From: UBA6049 sp965662345
GTDB lineage: Bacteria > Bacteroidota > Bacteroidia > Flavobacteriales_G > Salibacteraceae
Direction: 5' to 3'
DNA: 64,000 nt
NCBI GenBank assembly: GCA_965662345.1
Contig: CBFIHE010000008.1
Location: 30,467 to 94,466, forward strand
Below, piece after piece: positions 23,931 to 32,086 of this stretch; position 1 is the stretch's first letter, and the number at the start of each line of letters is the position of its first letter. Made by a program: the position numbers and the translations under genes. The notes under the pieces were generated by a model. The model did not search any database. It saw only the letters and a list, made by a program, of their open reading frames with translations, and was not told the origin of the DNA.

Positions 23931-25388
23931 TTGAAAAAACTAGATTGGTTCATAGTCAAGACCTACGTAGGCCCTTTTGTGCTTACGTTCTTCATAACGG
24001 TCTTTGTCTTTGAAATGCAGTTCCTGTGGCAGTATTTTGAAGATATGGTTGGCAAAGGCCTTGAGAACCAAGTGCTTTTTGAACTATTTCTCTATGCCTC
24101 GGCATCTTTTGTGAGCATGGCTCTTCCGCTTGCAATTTTGCTCTCCTCCATCATGACATTTGGAAACTTAGGAGAGAATTACGAGTTGGTTGCCATAAAA
24201 GCATCTGGTATCTCGCTGCGCAGGGCTATGCGCCCTCTACTCTATGTTACACTACTTTTAAGTGGTGTTGCATTCTTCTTCTCCAATAACGTATTGCCCA
24301 TTGCCAATCTCAAGTTTAAATCATTGCTGCACGATGTAATGCATCAGCGACCCGCGCTAGATTTTAAGCCGGGCGTATTCTACGATGGTATAGATGGGTA
24401 TGTAATTCGTGTAAAATCTAAGGGAGAAGAAGGAAGAACACTTCAAGAAGTGCTCATTTATGACCACTCTCAATTAAATGGTAACCGAAAAGTTATTTCT
24501 GCAGAATCTGGCGAGATGTATCTAAGCGAAGACAGCAGGTACCTCATTCTCAAGCTATACAACGGCTACCAATACGATGAACAGGTGGGTAGAAAGTTCC
24601 CTTTAATGCGAAGCACTTTTGATGTGCACCGCCTCAATTTCAATCTTGGTGGATTTGCCTTTGAAAGAACTGATGAGAGCCTTTTTAAAGACCACTATCA
24701 AATGCTCAATTTGGCACAATTAACAGAAGCTACCGACTCACTTAAACAAGCGCGTACAGAACGTTATCAAGACTTTTCAGGAACCATGGAAGGGAGAAGC
24801 GCTGCATTTAGAGACACACTCAATCAGATTGAATCTCTGCAGGTTACAGCTTCAACACCGCTTTATATCGACTCCCTAAAACCCAATGAGAGAATTTCAT
24901 TGTTGGCCACCGCAATAAACCTTACTAGAGGTGGAAAAACCTTTTCAAACGCTATCCAGCAAGAGATAAGATCAAGAAGTGAACGTATTGTAAGGCACGA
25001 AGTAGAATGGCACAGAAAGTTTACCCTTTCTATAGCCTGCATCGTTTTATTTTTTATTGGCGCTCCACTGGGTGCTATTATACGCAAAGGCGGATTGGGA
25101 ATGCCCGTTGTAATTTCTGTTTTCTTCTTTCTTATTTACCACGTAATCAGCATTACAGGAGAAAAACTTGTAAAAGGACTAGAGATAGAGCCTTACTTCG
25201 GAATGTGGATTTCCACCTTTATACTGGCTCCTTTTGGTGCCTATTTAACTTACAAAGCCACTACAGATAGTGTATTGCTAGACGCTACCTTCTACACGAA
25301 ATTATTAGAGCCTTTAAAAAGGCTCATCCCTCCTTTTTTAAAAAAGAAAGATAAGTCCGCAGATGCGCATTCTTCAGCTGTGTCATAA
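23931..25388 (+). CDS. LptF/LptG-family permease
   Basis: A 485-residue inner-membrane protein of the LPS export ABC transporter. It has the N-terminal pattern LDWFIVKTYVGPFVLTFFITVFVFEMQFLW, three membrane segments in the first 130 residues, a large periplasmic jellyroll domain (about 135-350; GVFYDGIDGYVIRVKSK), and three membrane segments at the C-terminal end (FTLSIACIVLFFIGAPLGAIIRKGGLGMPV). The start is TTG at 23931 (MKKLDWF), supported by the conserved first helix. It would lift LPS from the inner membrane to the Lpt bridge. The last 26 bases overlap the next gene. Confidence 0.92.
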   Translation: MKKLDWFIVKTYVGPFVLTFFITVFVFEMQFLWQYFEDMVGKGLENQVLFELFLYASASFVSMALPLAILLSSIMTFGNLGENYELVAIKASGISLRRAMRPLLYVTLLLSGVAFFFSNNVLPIANLKFKSLLHDVMHQRPALDFKPGVFYDGIDGYVIRVKSKGEEGRTLQEVLIYDHSQLNGNRKVISAESGEMYLSEDSRYLILKLYNGYQYDEQVGRKFPLMRSTFDVHRLNFNLGGFAFERTDESLFKDHYQMLNLAQLTEATDSLKQARTERYQDFSGTMEGRSAAFRDTLNQIESLQVTASTPLYIDSLKPNERISLLATAINLTRGGKTFSNAIQQEIRSRSERIVRHEVEWHRKFTLSIACIVLFFIGAPLGAIIRKGGLGMPVVISVFFFLIYHVISITGEKLVKGLEIEPYFGMWISTFILAPFGAYLTYKATTDSVLLDATFYTKLLEPLKRLIPPFLKKKDKSADAHSSAVS

Positions 25389-26550
25389 GCCACCATTTCC
25401 CGCCAATGATGGTGGAACACGAGCTATGCATGCTAACACCTTGGCGTTTGCAGAACTAGGTCACAAAGTAGATGTAGTTACACTGGAAACACCCAAACAC
25501 CCCATGCTTTGGGATGAACTTACAGATGATTATTTAGAACTTGCCCAACCAGAGGTTCATTTCCACAACGCCACTCCAACAAAATTTGGCGCAGTTGCTG
25601 CCTATGCTTTTAGAGAAAACTACCACCTTCAGCGTTTTGATGTTCCAGAAGTTCATGCGCTCATTTCTAAAAAACTCAGTGAACATACCTATGATGTGGT
25701 TTGGTTTGAGAGCGTTTACACAGCTTGTTACTTAAAAACGGTAAGGGTTAATGCTTCTAAAGCTAAATGTATCCTTAGGGCGCACAATATTGAACACAAG
25801 CTATGGGAAGGCAGACTGAATGACTACCCTGCTTACATGCAGCCGCTCATAAAAACGTTTAACACACGTTTAGAAGAAGCAGAAAAACAGGCTTTTATAG
25901 AAATGGATGCTGTAGCTGCTATTTCCAAGCCTGATGCAACGTACATCAATTCCTTAGTTCCTGGCAAAGCCGATGTTACACTCTCCTACTTTCAATGGGA
26001 TAACTCAAGCATATTGGCAAGCGAAAAGCCACTTCTTGTGCGGTACATTGGAGCTCTCGATTGGGAACCAAACATCCAAGGAGTAAAGTGGCTCGTAAAT
26101 GATGTTTGGCCACTGGTTTACAGAGATTTACCTGAAGCTAAACTAGAAATAGCTGGGAGAAATACTTTAGACCGTGTTTATAATCTCCAGAATGAATCAG
26201 TACATATACTAGGCGAAGTAGACAATGCTAGTCATTACATGCAAGAGGCCAGCGTTTTAGTTGTTCCTCTGTTCTCTGGTGGCGGAATTCGAATCAAACT
26301 CATTGAAGCTGCGTCACTCAAAAAAGCTATTGTTGCCACTCCTAAAGCCATAGAAGGACTTTCTTTTAGCACCCGTGCAATTCGGGTAGAAGAAACACCA
26401 GTAAAGTTTGCTGCTGCATTGGTTGATTTATTGAACAATCAGCAGGCCTGTAATAAATTGCAAAACCAAGCATACACTGAATTTGAAACGTTTTATGGGA
26501 AATCTGCTTATTTAAAGTCAGTTGAACAGCTCTTAATTCAAGAGATATGA
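25363..26550 (+). CDS. Glycosyltransferase family 4
   Basis: A 395-residue GT-B enzyme. The N-terminal Rossmann half begins MRILQLCHKPPFPANDGGTRAMHA with the glycine turn; the C-terminal half has VRYIGALDWEPNIQGVKWLV, VHILGEVDNASHYMQEASVL and VVPLFSGGGIRIKLIEAASL, the last being the donor-phosphate binding EX7E-type segment. It transfers a sugar from a nucleotide donor, probably in surface polysaccharide or lipopolysaccharide synthesis. It overlaps lptF/G by 26 bases and the next glycosyltransferase by 4, so the three are one unit. Confidence 0.9.
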   Translation: MRILQLCHKPPFPANDGGTRAMHANTLAFAELGHKVDVVTLETPKHPMLWDELTDDYLELAQPEVHFHNATPTKFGAVAAYAFRENYHLQRFDVPEVHALISKKLSEHTYDVVWFESVYTACYLKTVRVNASKAKCILRAHNIEHKLWEGRLNDYPAYMQPLIKTFNTRLEEAEKQAFIEMDAVAAISKPDATYINSLVPGKADVTLSYFQWDNSSILASEKPLLVRYIGALDWEPNIQGVKWLVNDVWPLVYRDLPEAKLEIAGRNTLDRVYNLQNESVHILGEVDNASHYMQEASVLVVPLFSGGGIRIKLIEAASLKKAIVATPKAIEGLSFSTRAIRVEETPVKFAAALVDLLNNQQACNKLQNQAYTEFETFYGKSAYLKSVEQLLIQEI

Positions 26551-27713
26551 AGGTGTTGTTCTTACTTTCTAGAGTGCCATATCCGTTAGAAAAGGGCGAT
26601 AAACTGCGTGCTTTCAATCAACTTAAAATCATAAGCGAACAGCACAAGGTGATTTTAGTCTGTTTAAATGCTGGTAAGCTGCACCCTCAAGCAAAAGAAA
26701 CGTTAGCTCCCTACTGTGAAGCCTTATACATAATCCCATTAAACAGGCTCACCATTGCCTGGAGTTTGATCAAATCATTTTGGGATTCTAAACCTTTTCA
26801 AATCAATTACTTCTACCAAAAGCAAGCCGCTCTTAAATTGAATACAATTATAGAAGAACACTTGCCTGCACACTTGTACGTTCAGCTCATTCGCACAGCT
26901 GAATATGTTAAACCCTATGCATTTATACCCAATACCCTAGACTACATGGATGCCTTTAGTACTGGAATTGCCAGGAGAATGGCACATTCCGTTCCTGGCT
27001 TAAAGGCGTTGTTTGCAGAAGAAGCATCGCGACTCAAAATTTATGAGTCGGGAATATTTAAGCATTTTACCCATAAAACCATCATAAGTGAACAAGACAG
27101 ACAGTTGATCGACCATCCAGACAAAGAAGAAATTAAAATAATACGTAATGGAGTAGATTTTCAATTCTTCACCCCGCAAGAAGTGCCTAAGAAGTATGAT
27201 TTGGTCTTTTGCGGTAATATGGCCTACCCTCCTAATATCAAGGCCGCTAAATACTTGGTAGAATACATCTTGCCAGAAATTCACAAATCAGCACCTAAAA
27301 CCACCCTACTTATTGCAGGAGCAACACCTGTATCGGCAGTAAAGGCTCTTGCATCTAATCAGGTTACCGTTTCTGGTTGGATGGACGATATCCGCGATGC
27401 CTACGCTCAATCATGCGTTTTTATTGCTCCCATGGAAATTGGTACAGGGCTTCAAAACAAATTACTAGAAGCAATGGCAATGAAACTACCTTGTGTAACT
27501 TCGCCATTAGCCAATAAAGCATTGGGTGCAAAATTGAATACAGAGATTTTAGTTGGTGATTCTGTGCAAACCTATACTGAGCACGTGTTAGCTTTATTAA
27601 ATGATCAGACTTACCGAAAATCTATAGCAGATGCTGGATGCCGCTTTGTTTTGAACGAGTTTAGTTGGAAGGCAAATACAAAACATCTGCTTGAATTATT
27701 TGAAAAAGATTAG
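26547..27713 (+). CDS. Glycosyltransferase family 4 (TIGR03087-like)
   Basis: A 388-residue GT-B glycosyltransferase. MKVLFLLSRVPYPLEKGDKLRAFNQLKII opens it, as in the TIGR03087 sugar transferases of exopolysaccharide loci; FCGNMAYPPNIKAAKYLVEYILP, VSGWMDDIRDAYAQSCVFIAPM and GTGLQNKLLEAMAMKLPCV define the donor half. The start overlaps the stop of the preceding family-4 enzyme by four bases (ATGA). Acceptor unknown; presumably acts on the same glycan as its neighbour. Confidence 0.9.
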   Translation: MKVLFLLSRVPYPLEKGDKLRAFNQLKIISEQHKVILVCLNAGKLHPQAKETLAPYCEALYIIPLNRLTIAWSLIKSFWDSKPFQINYFYQKQAALKLNTIIEEHLPAHLYVQLIRTAEYVKPYAFIPNTLDYMDAFSTGIARRMAHSVPGLKALFAEEASRLKIYESGIFKHFTHKTIISEQDRQLIDHPDKEEIKIIRNGVDFQFFTPQEVPKKYDLVFCGNMAYPPNIKAAKYLVEYILPEIHKSAPKTTLLIAGATPVSAVKALASNQVTVSGWMDDIRDAYAQSCVFIAPMEIGTGLQNKLLEAMAMKLPCVTSPLANKALGAKLNTEILVGDSVQTYTEHVLALLNDQTYRKSIADAGCRFVLNEFSWKANTKHLLELFEKD

Positions 27714-27751
27714 TTTGGCACAGCCTTTGGAAAGACTTGATTAAAATCAGG

Positions 27752-27781
27752 TTTATTAAATTGAATAAGCATTTACTTTTG
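27752..27781 (+). promoter_or_regulatory. Putative Bacteroidota-type promoter of the LPP20-like lipoprotein
   Basis: TTTA at 27752-27755 and TACTTTTG at 27774-27781 (matches TAnnTTTG) are separated by 18 bases, near the consensus for the Bacteroidota primary sigma factor. The start codon is 19 bases after the -7 box. Confidence 0.4.
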
Positions 27782-27799
27782 AAAACAAATCCTAGAAAA

Positions 27800-28393
27800 A
27801 TGAAAAACATGAGATCCTTAGCCGTTGCGGCAGTAGTAGGTATGATGGCATTCGCAAGCACATCATGCAAGAAAAAAGAAGAAGTAGTAGAAGCTAAACC
27901 CAAAGGTGAAACCTTAGTTGAGGTTTACTGTTCAGGTCCTGAGTACTTTACAAATCAAGAGTATTTTAGATCAAACTCTATTGGAGAGTCATTAGATCAG
28001 ATGACAGCAAAGAAAAAAGCATTGAGTAATGCACGTGCTCAATTGGCTGCAGATTTGGAAGTTACCATGAAGGTAGTTGGTGATAACTACGTAAAGTCTA
28101 GTGAATTCAACAATAAAGAAGAAATCACTGAAACTTTCCAAGAGAACGCAAGAACAGTTGTTAACCAGGTTCTACAAGGAACACGTACTATTTGTGAAAA
28201 GCAAACGAAAACAGTAGAAGGTAAATACAAGACTTACATTGCTATAGAGCTTAGCGCAGATGAGTTGTTAAACAAATACAACGAGCGCTTAAGTAATGAT
28301 GAGGCTTTAAAAGCTGATTACAACTACGAAAAGTTTAAAGAAACGTTTGACGCTGAAATGGAAAAGCTAGAGCGTGAAAGAGGCGGAATGTAG
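27800..28393 (+). CDS. LPP20-like lipoprotein
   Basis: A 197-residue lipoprotein with signal MKNMRSLAVAAVVGMMAFASTSC and Lys-rich KKKEE after the Cys. The ATG at 27800 is chosen for the signal; an earlier frame start at 27737 gives no sensible leader. The body, with AKKKALSNARAQLAADLEV then long helices and YKTYIAIELSADELLNKYNERL, has the LPP20 pattern (helix, three strands) seen also in the protein encoded at 28457-29842. A probable Bacteroidota -7 element TACTTTTG lies at 27774-27781. It converges on the LPP20/CsgG operon with a shared hairpin between. Role unknown. Confidence 0.75.
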   Translation: MKNMRSLAVAAVVGMMAFASTSCKKKEEVVEAKPKGETLVEVYCSGPEYFTNQEYFRSNSIGESLDQMTAKKKALSNARAQLAADLEVTMKVVGDNYVKSSEFNNKEEITETFQENARTVVNQVLQGTRTICEKQTKTVEGKYKTYIAIELSADELLNKYNERLSNDEALKADYNYEKFKETFDAEMEKLERERGGM

Positions 28394-28415
28394 AAGACGC
28401 TTCAAAGAAGTAATA

Positions 28416-28448
28416 AACCCTGGAGACAATGTCTTCAGGGTTTTCTTT
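28416..28448 (+). terminator. Terminator after the LPP20-like lipoprotein
   Basis: AACCCTGGAGAC pairs with GTCTTCAGGGTT around the loop AAT, followed by TTCTTTT. It separates two convergent genes; the minus-side T-run is weaker. Confidence 0.8.
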
Positions 28449-28456
28449 TGCTCCTA

Positions 28457-29842
28457 CTATTTTAGAAATGCTCTATGAAATTGAGGCACCCACTTTAACT
28501 CAATTTCTTCAGATACTTTTTCCAATGCCTTACTCGCTGCCGAGGATTCACTTAACTGCACACCTCGCACGTTTGAAATACGTTGTAAATGAACTTCTTC
28601 ATTGGTTTCTGCATCGGTAACAGCAAAACTACCCTCTGCTCCTGCCGTATACCTTCCTGAATTCTCATTCAATATGCGTACAGTTAAATCTATCTTTACG
28701 AATAGCCTAGCATCTTTTGCTGAAGAAACTAAACGGTATCTTTTTTTACCCAAAGCATCCTTAACAGCACTTTTAAGCACCTCATTGCCTGCTTCTTTAC
28801 CTAAAACGCTACAGTTCACGTCTACATAAACAGTAGGAGGCTCTACGTTAAGCGCTAGTCTAGCGGGTGGACCTTGCAGGCCTTCAACCAAGTCTGCTAC
28901 AAACGCATCTTTTTCACCTTCTATTTCTTCATAAACCGTGCGCAAACTCAGAGAAGCTTCAATATGTTGGGTGGCATTCACAGAGCGTAACTTACCTAAG
29001 CCAGCAACAGCAATTCCAGCTGCATCTGTTACAACTAGCCTGGGTCTTATATACCCTTCTGTGTAAGAAAAGCGTATCGGCATATTCGTTACGGGCTTAC
29101 CCTTCCTTATCAGTTCAAAAGTCAATTCAGAAGAAGAGAAAGAATGTCCCCATGAAGTTCTAATAGAAGATTTAGTAGGGTTAAGCTTCATGGATACAGC
29201 CAACTCTCCTATTGCTTTCATCAATTCTGTGCCCCAATAGACTTCATTGCCTTGATATTGCGTTTTGAGTTGCTCATTTAGATACGGTGCCACTGGATTT
29301 AGAGCTTGCATGTAGAGCTGTAAGGCTTCTCTGTAATTTCCTCCTGCTTCTTGTGTTTTTCCCTCTTCATAAGATACCATAGACTCACTTACAGCTTTAT
29401 CTATAGCTGCCTGCTTATCAGCCTTATACCTAGCCTTACTTAGTCTGTAGAAGAGATAATAATCTGTAGAAGTCTCATAAACATCAACCTGCTCAAAATT
29501 CTTAATACTCGTATTCGTTGTAAGCTTTGTAAAACTCTTAAATTCTTCCTTTAACTCTCCATTCTGCTCCAAACTAAACAACATGGAGTTACTGTTTACA
29601 TTCACTTCAATTTCTGAAGCTAGCTCATTTAATGCCTGCCTCTTTGCCTCTTCGTGAAAATTAAGCGGAAACTGCATTTTGCTCGCTACACCAATTCCAA
29701 TATAATAGGCACCATCAATGGGCCTGCTCAAAACCCAATCTGGTTTGAGCGCATCTGAAGAAGGTACCGTTTTTTGTGAAGAGCTACACGAGAATAATAA
29801 AAGGACTACAAAGGAATAAGACAGAAATCGGAATGCATTCAT
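28457..29842 (-). CDS. LPP20-family lipoprotein, second gene of CsgG/LPP20 unit
   Basis: A 461-residue lipoprotein: signal MNAFRFLSYSFVVLLLFSC, then SSSQKTVPSS. The N-terminal half has the LPP20 pattern (KPDWVLSRPIDGAYYIGIGVAS, AKRQALNELASEIEVNVNS, YYLFYRLSKARYKADKQAAID). The C-terminal half has further beta domains (FELIRKGKPVTNMPIRFSY, then VYVDVNCSVLGKEAG) and ends KWVPQFHRAFLK. It shares a base with the upstream CsgG-like gene at 29842. Related LPP20 proteins (FlgP) sit with CsgG-like proteins (FlgO, FlgT) in Vibrio outer-membrane assemblies; here no flagellum is seen, so another envelope assembly is implied. Confidence 0.75.
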   Translation of the reverse strand: MNAFRFLSYSFVVLLLFSCSSSQKTVPSSDALKPDWVLSRPIDGAYYIGIGVASKMQFPLNFHEEAKRQALNELASEIEVNVNSNSMLFSLEQNGELKEEFKSFTKLTTNTSIKNFEQVDVYETSTDYYLFYRLSKARYKADKQAAIDKAVSESMVSYEEGKTQEAGGNYREALQLYMQALNPVAPYLNEQLKTQYQGNEVYWGTELMKAIGELAVSMKLNPTKSSIRTSWGHSFSSSELTFELIRKGKPVTNMPIRFSYTEGYIRPRLVVTDAAGIAVAGLGKLRSVNATQHIEASLSLRTVYEEIEGEKDAFVADLVEGLQGPPARLALNVEPPTVYVDVNCSVLGKEAGNEVLKSAVKDALGKKRYRLVSSAKDARLFVKIDLTVRILNENSGRYTAGAEGSFAVTDAETNEEVHLQRISNVRGVQLSESSAASKALEKVSEEIELKWVPQFHRAFLK

Positions 29843-31233
29843 TAGTCGGGATTGTATTTTTCTATTACGTATGCGATACGTTTAGCCAGGCCTTCTGAAA
29901 GCTCTGTATCAAGCTCTGCAAAAGACTTTAATGATGTTTTGGATGTCGTAAACTTAGCATTAAGCGCCTGTTTTTGACGGTAAGATGTAAATACCTTATC
30001 TCCTGCAACCATTGCTCCAGAAGAGCTCTTATATGTGCCGCCATAAAGATTCTTGTAGTTGCCCTTATACCTTGCATAACTCACAATATCTCGCTTTGAA
30101 GACTTAATCATCTCAGAAGCCATTAATTCACCTGTTTCTGTATTTACTACATCTATTTGAACGGTACAGAATACTTCAGAAGCACCAGAATACTCGGTGT
30201 AGAAGGTTTTTCTGTAATTGGTTTTGTAAGAAGTTTTGCCCGTTTCCTTATTCACTTGCTTCACTCTGAAAGACTCATAACCTTGTTGGCGCTGAGCTTG
30301 AACTCGGCCTCCTTGCTTTTCATATGAAAGAACTTTCCCCGTAATCAAGACATTGGCACCGCGCATTTCAGAAATATCCAAATCTCCACCAGTTTCTAGA
30401 CTTACCTGTTGTTCTTTCTTTATTTGATCTAGGTTAGATCGGTCCAGTACCTTAATGAACGGGTTTTTGGTACGCATAAGGCTTTGAACAGTACCTGCAT
30501 ATAATTTCTCGTCTACGGTTCCAGCTTTCCCAGATTTATCTTCAAACGGAACGACAGCAACTGTAAGAATAGCCTCATCTAATGCCATTTGCTTAATATC
30601 AATGGCATCTTTATAGGTACCTTTCACGCCTATCACTTCTTGCATTAGCGTATAAGCCATTCTGTATTTGCCCGCATCAAATGCCTTTATCCCTTCTTGG
30701 TAGATAGGTTCTACAGTAGTCATCTTCGCCATTTCACCTGCATCTCGATATTCTGGCTTTAGATCTATTATTTCTTTAAAGATGCCGTCTGCTTCTTGGT
30801 ACTTCTGTTCATAAACAAGTTCAGACGCCTTCTCATAACGTTGCTCTAAATAAACATCCAAATCTTCATTGTAGTACTGTTCGTAATACGGAGGCACTTC
30901 TATATCTACAAATGGACTGTAAAGGTCTTTTAAGTCCATGGCATCGCGGTATTTATACACCGCTTCTCCATATGCCTGCAACGAATGTGCCTTGTAATAC
31001 TCATTCAGCTTACTCGTTACAATTGAACCCCCTGTTTGCTTAAGGCCAATTTTGGCATCAATATTCTGCGGGTTTCGCAAAAGAGATTGATAATAAAAAT
31101 CAGCAGCTTCATTAGTTAGACCCGCCTCTTGCAGTTTACGTGCCTTCTTACTAAATGATTTTGATCCAGAACATCCCTCAATGAGGATGACAGATAAAAA
31201 GAGAATAACTAATGTGAAGTAACGCTTTTTCAT
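29842..31233 (-). CDS. TPR plus CsgG-like outer-membrane lipoprotein
   Basis: A 463-residue lipoprotein. The ATG at 31233 gives signal MKKRYFTLVILFLSVILIEGC; the frame extends to 31317 without a better start. After the Cys, about 190 residues form TPR-like helical repeats (LQEAGLTNEAADFYYQSLLRNP; KYQEADGIFKEIIDLKPEY; GIKAFDAGKYRMAYTLMQEV). Then a CsgG-type domain begins at ILTVAVVPFEDKSGKAG and contains IKVLDRSNLDQIKKEQ and RGANVLITGKVLSYEKQ. CsgG forms a secretion pore in curli systems; CsgG-like proteins also appear without curli. It overlaps the LPP20 gene by one base. A possible -7 element CAAATATA (minus TATATTTG) is at 31254-31261. Confidence 0.75.
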   Translation of the reverse strand: MKKRYFTLVILFLSVILIEGCSGSKSFSKKARKLQEAGLTNEAADFYYQSLLRNPQNIDAKIGLKQTGGSIVTSKLNEYYKAHSLQAYGEAVYKYRDAMDLKDLYSPFVDIEVPPYYEQYYNEDLDVYLEQRYEKASELVYEQKYQEADGIFKEIIDLKPEYRDAGEMAKMTTVEPIYQEGIKAFDAGKYRMAYTLMQEVIGVKGTYKDAIDIKQMALDEAILTVAVVPFEDKSGKAGTVDEKLYAGTVQSLMRTKNPFIKVLDRSNLDQIKKEQQVSLETGGDLDISEMRGANVLITGKVLSYEKQGGRVQAQRQQGYESFRVKQVNKETGKTSYKTNYRKTFYTEYSGASEVFCTVQIDVVNTETGELMASEMIKSSKRDIVSYARYKGNYKNLYGGTYKSSSGAMVAGDKVFTSYRQKQALNAKFTTSKTSLKSFAELDTELSEGLAKRIAYVIEKYNPD

Positions 31234-31477
31234 TATCCGATAATCAGAGTGAACAAATATAACAGGCAGTAGAGTATAGTTAAGACATAATGAACAAAAG
31301 CTTTGCCAAAAAACCATATATACTCTTTAAATGTACATTTCACACATGTACCACATGCCTCTTAAAGAATTCTTATACTCTATATATCAGACTTTTAAAT
31401 TGTATTGTTAAAAGTAATACTTCATATATTCTGACATGATTTGAAGTGTGCTATCTCCAGCCCCAAATCCATAAAAG

Positions 31478-31532
31478 ATACATTTGTAACCTTTGCGTTT
31501 TATCCAATGAAATAAATAGTATACATTTGTAT
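31478..31532 (+). promoter_or_regulatory. Repeated ATACATTTGTAT elements, likely operator/promoter of the XRE gene
   Basis: ATACATTTGTA at 31478-31488 and the palindrome ATACATTTGTAT at 31521-31532 lie 43 bases apart; the second ends one base before the ATG. Each contains TACATTTG, which also fits the TAnnTTTG -7 box. Autoregulation by the encoded HTH protein is inferred. Confidence 0.45.
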
Positions 31533-31533
31533 C

Positions 31534-31989
31534 ATGTCGACAATACAGGATAGGTTGCGCATTTTCATGCATTTTAAGAAACTGAATGCTACTCAGCTCT
31601 CAGAGATTATAGATGTACAACGCTCAAGTATATCTCACGTTCTTAACGGCAGAAATAAGCCTAGTTTAGAGTTTGTACAGCGACTGGTGAAGGAATTTCC
31701 TGAAGTAAGCTTTGAATGGCTTGTAAATGGCTCAGGTAGCTTAACTAAGACTGGTACAAATGTAACACCTCCTTCTACAACTCAAACAGATGATGTAGTT
31801 ACAAATGTTACGCAAGAAGATACAAGTACCACCACTTTAGCAGGCAGCGTGCGTAAAGATGATGCTGGACAAGTGTCGGAACCTGTAAATAAACCTATCC
31901 AAGAACCTGATAAGGAAAGTGTTAGGCCAATTAAGAAAATAGTAGTCTTCTACCAGAATGGAACCTTTGAGGAGTATTTTCCTAGGTAG
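31534..31989 (+). CDS. XRE-family helix-turn-helix transcriptional regulator
   Basis: A 151-residue DNA-binding protein. The HTH domain occupies about 4-60: LRIFMHFKKLNATQLSEIIDVQRSSISHVLNGRNKPSLEFVQRL, with the recognition helix RSSISHVLNGRN. A long Thr/Asp/Glu-rich linker (about 70-130) leads to a short conserved end KKIVVFYQNGTFEEYFPR. This architecture recurs in small Bacteroidota regulators. It is preceded by repeated palindromes that may be its operator and followed by a strong bidirectional terminator. Confidence 0.88.
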   Translation: MSTIQDRLRIFMHFKKLNATQLSEIIDVQRSSISHVLNGRNKPSLEFVQRLVKEFPEVSFEWLVNGSGSLTKTGTNVTPPSTTQTDDVVTNVTQEDTSTTTLAGSVRKDDAGQVSEPVNKPIQEPDKESVRPIKKIVVFYQNGTFEEYFPR

Positions 31990-32023
31990 AAAACAGAAGA
32001 AACACCTCACTCCTTTTTGGTAA

Positions 32024-32066
32024 ACAAAAACGCCTTGGTGATCCACTTCTCACCAAGGCGTTTTTC
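32024..32066. terminator. Bidirectional terminator between XRE gene and icd
   Basis: A perfect 13-bp stem (AACGCCTTGGTGA with TCACCAAGGCGTT), 8-nt loop, flanked by As on the left and five Ts on the right; serves both convergent genes. Confidence 0.92.
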
Positions 32067-32086
32067 AATTTTAGTCTACCTGCCCT

